Source: Pseudomonas asturiensis (GTDB lineage Bacteria; Pseudomonadota; Gammaproteobacteria; Pseudomonadales; Pseudomonadaceae). Taken from it: a DNA stretch of 45,000 nucleotides. The stretch lies in assembly GCF_900143095.1 (NCBI RefSeq), contig NZ_FRDA01000027.1, positions 1 to 45,000 on the forward strand, read 5' to 3'. A program made the position numbers and the translations under genes. A model generated the notes under the pieces. It did not search any database. It was not told the DNA's origin and saw only the letters and a list, made by a program, of their open reading frames with translations. Positions 41,309-45,000 of this stretch are shown piece by piece (the stretch's first letter is position 1; each line of letters starts with the position of its first letter).

Positions 41309-41999
41309 TCTATCCGAAATGTCCCAGCTCGCCCCGATCTTTCGCGAGCTGTTCAAGGGCTACCACGTCAGCCGCCGCGACCCGGAACTGTACGCTCAGC
41401 TCTCCAATTTTCAGGACCAGTACCGCACGCTGTTCAAAGCACTGGGCTTTGAGCTGGTGTGTGATACCCGCGGCTTCTATTACTTCGTGCCAGACCTGGC
41501 TGCCGCACAAGTCAACAAGACTGCGCAGCGCCTGGCACTGTTCACCTTCATTCTGGTCGAGCACCTGGCCGATCAGGGTCGCGACCCGATGGCGGTGCTG
41601 GACGGCGGCAGTCTGGGGCGCGATGAGCTGCCCTCCATGCTGGAGAAATACCGCGACCTGTTTCTGCAGGCCGAGGTCCAGACCCAGGAAGAACTGGAAG
41701 AGAAAATCATGCGCCGCATGACCCAACTGGGTTTTGCCAGCGAAGAAGTCGGCACCTATCGCTTCTTGCCGCCCATGCACCGTTTTCTCGACGTGTGCCT
41801 GTCAGTGCAGCAGGACCGCGATCTGGCAGCAAGCCTGCACAGCGCCCTGCCCTTGCCGACGCCCGTGCTCATCGATGACGACAGCGATGAAAAGCTGCTG
41901 GAAACCGACGATCCACTGGACCTGGCTGAATTCAGCGAAGAAACCGAAGAAGAAGCTCTGGCTCGTGCCATTGCCGATGAACAGGAGTTGGACGCATGA
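41298..41999 (+). CDS. mksE: MksE, accessory (KITE-type) subunit of MksBEF
   Basis: 233 residues from the ATG at 41298, overlapping the mksF stop by 11 bases; the ORF could extend upstream to 41244 but that would overlap more of mksF. The protein shows two winged-helix-type segments (about 10-90 and 100-185) and a very acidic tail (DDDSDEKLLETDDPLDLAEF). MksE binds MksF in the complex. Its stop overlaps the mksB start by four bases (ATGA), so the three are translated together. Confidence 0.85.
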   Translation: MHLDLSEMSQLAPIFRELFKGYHVSRRDPELYAQLSNFQDQYRTLFKALGFELVCDTRGFYYFVPDLAAAQVNKTAQRLALFTFILVEHLADQGRDPMAVLDGGSLGRDELPSMLEKYRDLFLQAEVQTQEELEEKIMRRMTQLGFASEEVGTYRFLPPMHRFLDVCLSVQQDRDLAASLHSALPLPTPVLIDDDSDEKLLETDDPLDLAEFSEETEEEALARAIADEQELDA

Positions 42000-44815
42000 G
42001 CCAGGAACGCTTTGGCATTCGCCGTTTCGCCCTGTTGAATACCGCAGGCTACAGCCTGGGTCTGTTCCCGCTGGAGAATCCGCTGTCGGTGTACGGCGCG
42101 AACAACCTCGGCAAAAGCGCCTCGATCAACGCGCTGCAATTCCCGATTCTGGCGCGCATGTCAGACATGAGCTTCGGCAAATACAGCCTGGAGCAATCCC
42201 GGCGTTTTTACTTTGCCTCGGACACCAGCTACATCCTGGTCGAGGTTTCCCTGCCTCACGGCCCGCACGTCATAGGCGTGGTCGGACGCGGCCCGGGCGG
42301 CGGCTTCGGGCACCAGTTCTTCGCCTACGCTGGCGAGCTGGACCTGGGGCATTACCAGAAAGATGACACCTGCCTGCGTCAAAAAGAGCTGTTCAGCAAT
42401 CTGGAAAGCAAGGGCCTCAAAGCCTACGAACTCAAGCCAGACGAACTGCGTCGCCTGCTGGTCGGCGGCCACACCTCGATTCCGCTGGACCTGACGCTGA
42501 TTCCGCTGCGCTCGACCAGCGAGCAGAGCCTCAAGACCTTCCGTGCACTGTTCATCAACCTGTTGCACATGCGCGAGATCACCGCCGCCAAACTCAAGCA
42601 GCTGTTTCTCGATGCGTTCGAGCACAGCCTGCGCTCCGGTAGCGTCGATTACATTGCCGCGTGTGAAGAAGCCTTTCGCGATGTGCGCCGCATGGAACAG
42701 GACTACAACTCGCTGGTGCTGGCCGGACCGTTGGTCGAGGCACTGGCTGCCGGCGTCAAGCAACGCGACCTGTTGCGCGGCAAACTGCATCGCCTGTCAC
42801 CCGTGCTGGACTCGCTGCTGGGCACCTGGTCGGACTATTCCGGGGCCCGCAAGGAAGAACTGGTCATCCAGGCTGAGCACTATCGCGCTCAGCAGGATGC
42901 AATGCAGAACGACCAGCGCAGCAGCACCCAGGAGCTGATGCGTCTGGAACGCGAAATCAGCAGCCTTCAGCGTTGGCTCGGTGAGCTTTCGGTACTGAAA
43001 AACCGCTTTGCCCTGGTCGACGACGTCAAAGTCCTGGAGCAGCAATTGCTGGCTGCCAAGGATGCTCACGATGAACTGGCCGGTGCGCTGGCACAGTCTC
43101 GGCAGTTCAGCGCCGAGGACCTTGATGAACGACTGCGCGATCTGGAGAAGCGCCTCAAATCGGTCAAACAGCAACTCGATCACGCAGACAACAACAGCTA
43201 TGCGCGCTTGCGGGAAGAGTTCTCGCAGCCGGATGTCGAACGCCTGATGCGCCTGTTCAACAGCTCGCTGTTCAGCCTGCCGCTGGGCGACCAGGGCATT
43301 GCACTGGATGACGGCGATGCGTGGGTCAAATCGCTGGAAACCATTCTGGATGGCTTCAAGGGTGATCAGTTCGCGGTGCCTGGGTTGACGATCAACCTGT
43401 CAAGCATCGAACCTCCCGCACTGCAGGCTTTGGCCGATCGTGCCGCGCTGCGTGATCAGAAAGAGCGGCTGGAAAAAGAACTGAAGCAACTCAAGACTCA
43501 GCAGGCTGTGGCGGCAGACCGCTCGGCCAGCAAGACGCAAACCGAAGCGCTGTATCAGCAAGTGCTGGATGCCCAGAAAGCACTGGAAGACTTCCGTCGT
43601 TGCCAGACCTTGAGCGCAGAAGAGTCTTCCAAGCTTGAAGATCTGGCGCAGATGGAAGCGGCGCAGGATGAACTGAAACGTTCAAGCGATGCATTCACCG
43701 AGCGCGTCCAGCAACTGTCGGCCAAGCTGCAATTGGTCGCACGACAGATCGGCGATCTGGAATCCAAGCAACGCACGCTGGACGACGCCTTGCGCCGTCG
43801 ACAGTTGTTGCCGGCGGACCTGCCGTTCGGCACGCCATTCATGGACCCGATAGACGACTCCATGGACAACCTTCTGCCGTTGCTCAACGACTATCAGGAC
43901 AGTTGGCAAGGTTTGCTGCGCAGCGATGGTCAGATTGAAGCGCTGTACGCACAGGTTCGCCTCAAGGGAGTGGCGAAGTTCGACAGTGAAGACGACATGG
44001 AGCGTCGCCTGCAGTTGCTGATCAATGCGTACGCACACCGCACCGATGAAGCGCTGACACTGGGCAAGGCACGTCGCGCGGCAGTCACTGATATCGCGCG
44101 TACCTTGCGCAACATTCGCAGCGACTATGACAGCCTCGAACATCAGCTCGCCCTGTTCAACCGCGAGATCAACAAGCGTCAGGTGTCCAACCTGTCGAGC
44201 TTCCGTATCGTGCTGGCACCTAACAAGGAGGCGCTCAAGCACATTGATCAGATTATCCACAGCGCGGGTCAGTACGAAGAAGGCGAGACACTGTCGGTTT
44301 TCGACCTGAGCCAGAGTGCTGAACAGGACAACAAGAACGAAGAAGCCAAGGAGTATCTGGCAAGGCTGGTGGCGGCAAACCATAACCAGTTGGGCCTGAA
44401 AGACCTGTTCGAACTGGCTTTCGAGATCACCAAGGTCAACGGCCAGCCGGTTATCCACACCGATATCGACGGCGCTGCCTCCAACGGCACCACCATGACC
44501 ATCAAGGCACTGACCAACATGTACCTGTTGCTGCACTTGATGGATCGCGACCAGGCGGGTCGAGTGCGCTTGCCTTACTACCTGGATGAAGCTGCAGACA
44601 TCGACGAAAAGAACCAGGCAGCATTGCTGGAAACCAGCTTGCAACTGGGCTTTGTGCCGATCCTGGCGAGCGTGAAGCCGCAAGTCTCCGCCCATGTCGC
44701 CATCGACCTGGAAGGCGGCAGCGGGCCTAACGGCATCTATATCGATGAAGCTGACTGGAAGTACATTCAGCGTCGTGACGTAGTGAAGGCTGAGGCTTCA
44801 GAGCTGGCTTCGTAA
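41996..44815 (+). CDS. mksB: MksB, SMC-like ATPase of the MksBEF condensin
   Basis: 939 residues. Walker A GANNLGKS (34-41) sits in the N-terminal head. Long coiled coils run from about 235 to 455 and 500 to 790, around a short middle hinge region. The C-terminal head has a signature-like segment (ASNGTTMTIKALTNM) and Walker B LDEAAD with Asp864-Glu865. Length is typical of MksB, much shorter than MukB. It uses ATP to loop and bridge DNA. An mksG/jetD nuclease gene does not follow within the window; a terminator comes 21 bases later. This suggests the housekeeping MksBEF rather than the four-gene Wadjet defence version. Confidence 0.93.
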   Translation: MSQERFGIRRFALLNTAGYSLGLFPLENPLSVYGANNLGKSASINALQFPILARMSDMSFGKYSLEQSRRFYFASDTSYILVEVSLPHGPHVIGVVGRGPGGGFGHQFFAYAGELDLGHYQKDDTCLRQKELFSNLESKGLKAYELKPDELRRLLVGGHTSIPLDLTLIPLRSTSEQSLKTFRALFINLLHMREITAAKLKQLFLDAFEHSLRSGSVDYIAACEEAFRDVRRMEQDYNSLVLAGPLVEALAAGVKQRDLLRGKLHRLSPVLDSLLGTWSDYSGARKEELVIQAEHYRAQQDAMQNDQRSSTQELMRLEREISSLQRWLGELSVLKNRFALVDDVKVLEQQLLAAKDAHDELAGALAQSRQFSAEDLDERLRDLEKRLKSVKQQLDHADNNSYARLREEFSQPDVERLMRLFNSSLFSLPLGDQGIALDDGDAWVKSLETILDGFKGDQFAVPGLTINLSSIEPPALQALADRAALRDQKERLEKELKQLKTQQAVAADRSASKTQTEALYQQVLDAQKALEDFRRCQTLSAEESSKLEDLAQMEAAQDELKRSSDAFTERVQQLSAKLQLVARQIGDLESKQRTLDDALRRRQLLPADLPFGTPFMDPIDDSMDNLLPLLNDYQDSWQGLLRSDGQIEALYAQVRLKGVAKFDSEDDMERRLQLLINAYAHRTDEALTLGKARRAAVTDIARTLRNIRSDYDSLEHQLALFNREINKRQVSNLSSFRIVLAPNKEALKHIDQIIHSAGQYEEGETLSVFDLSQSAEQDNKNEEAKEYLARLVAANHNQLGLKDLFELAFEITKVNGQPVIHTDIDGAASNGTTMTIKALTNMYLLLHLMDRDQAGRVRLPYYLDEAADIDEKNQAALLETSLQLGFVPILASVKPQVSAHVAIDLEGGSGPNGIYIDEADWKYIQRRDVVKAEASELAS

Positions 44816-44835
44816 GCCTGAGGAGTTGTGATGAG

Positions 44836-44863
44836 AAGGCCGCATGCAGATGCGGCCTTTTTT
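44836..44863 (+). terminator. Intrinsic terminator of the mksFEB operon
   Basis: Hairpin aaggccgcat (44836-44845), loop gcag, atgcggcctt (44850-44859), then a T-run to 44863. It starts 20 bases after the mksB stop. Confidence 0.9.
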
Positions 44864-45000
44864 GTGGGCTGCGTACCATGGGCGTTACAGATCTGTGCGT
44901 GGCAGAGGGCAAGCGCACCGGAATGCTATACACACGTTGAACGCAGAGATAGCTGGCGAGGGCGACGCGCCTTTTGGGAACGCCAGATAGACAAAACCCC
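44864..45000. other. Intergenic DNA after mksB, no feature seen
   Basis: No ORF with a ribosome site, no RNA gene and no clear repeat up to the window edge. Confidence 0.4.

Noticed and set aside
40031..44815. mks operon as a Wadjet (JetABCD) plasmid-defence system
   Set aside because: The fourth, nuclease gene is missing and a terminator follows mksB; the genomic position is the conserved Pseudomonas chromosomal one.

Overview
The window looks like the chromosome of a fluorescent pseudomonad, most likely the Pseudomonas syringae group, with a mobile-element segment at its left end. I base this on gene order and protein families, not on a database search. The order carbonic anhydrase, acidic small protein, rimI, psi-like replicase subunit, then mksF-mksE-mksB is the one I know from Pseudomonas (the PA4676-PA4686 region of P. 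aeruginosa). A phosphatidylcholine synthase, four methyl-accepting chemotaxis receptors and a DUF1652 protein also fit.

Layout. (1) 1-2019: a complete IS66-family element (tnpB, tnpC, 22-bp inverted ends). (2) 2020-5418: the end of an IncI/Dot-Icm-like conjugation region. It holds the C-terminal part of a DotA/TraY protein cut by the IS, three or four small genes including a probable entry-exclusion protein, and a hairpin-rich non-coding stretch. (3) 5419-10460, minus strand: a compact AT-rich five-gene operon encoding an XRE regulator, an N6-adenine DNA methylase, a large protein with two GHKL ATPase modules (Hsp90/MORC-like at the N-terminus, histidine-kinase-like at the C-terminus), a receiver-domain protein, and an HNH endonuclease. 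The genes overlap or nearly touch, and a dyad operator lies in front. This is the best candidate for an undescribed defence-type system. (4) 10461-11072: a boundary zone with a possible 41-aa membrane peptide and a bidirectional terminator, after which the sequence becomes GC-rich chromosome.

(5) 11073-14809: dTDP-L-rhamnose genes rmlD and rmlA, then two convergent family 2 glycosyltransferases that look like paralogues (surface polysaccharide). (6) 15001-18712: a chemoreceptor, a J-domain protein and tRNA-Met(CAT). (7) 18953-28119: a GAF-GAF-PAS hybrid histidine kinase ending in a heptamer tandem repeat, a GFA-type zinc enzyme, a DUF1652 protein, a chemoreceptor, a diguanylate cyclase, a GNAT acetyltransferase and another chemoreceptor with a good sigma-28 promoter. 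(8) 28399-39886: a PhoD-like phosphatase, phosphatidylcholine synthase, SotB-like efflux pump, DCC protein, PhnA/YjdM-like zinc protein, DUF4431 secreted protein, HD hydrolase, fourth chemoreceptor, carbonic anhydrase, acidic protein, RimI and probable psi. (9) 40031-44863: the MksF-MksE-MksB condensin operon with its own terminator and no MksG nuclease gene following it.

Working together: the chemoreceptors, cyclase and hybrid kinase are environmental sensing; rml genes, glycosyltransferases and Pcs shape the cell surface; mksFEB organises the chromosome. The left 10.5 kb is cargo of an integrated conjugative element or plasmid remnant, and the methylase/GHKL/receiver/HNH operon is its probable anti-invader payload.
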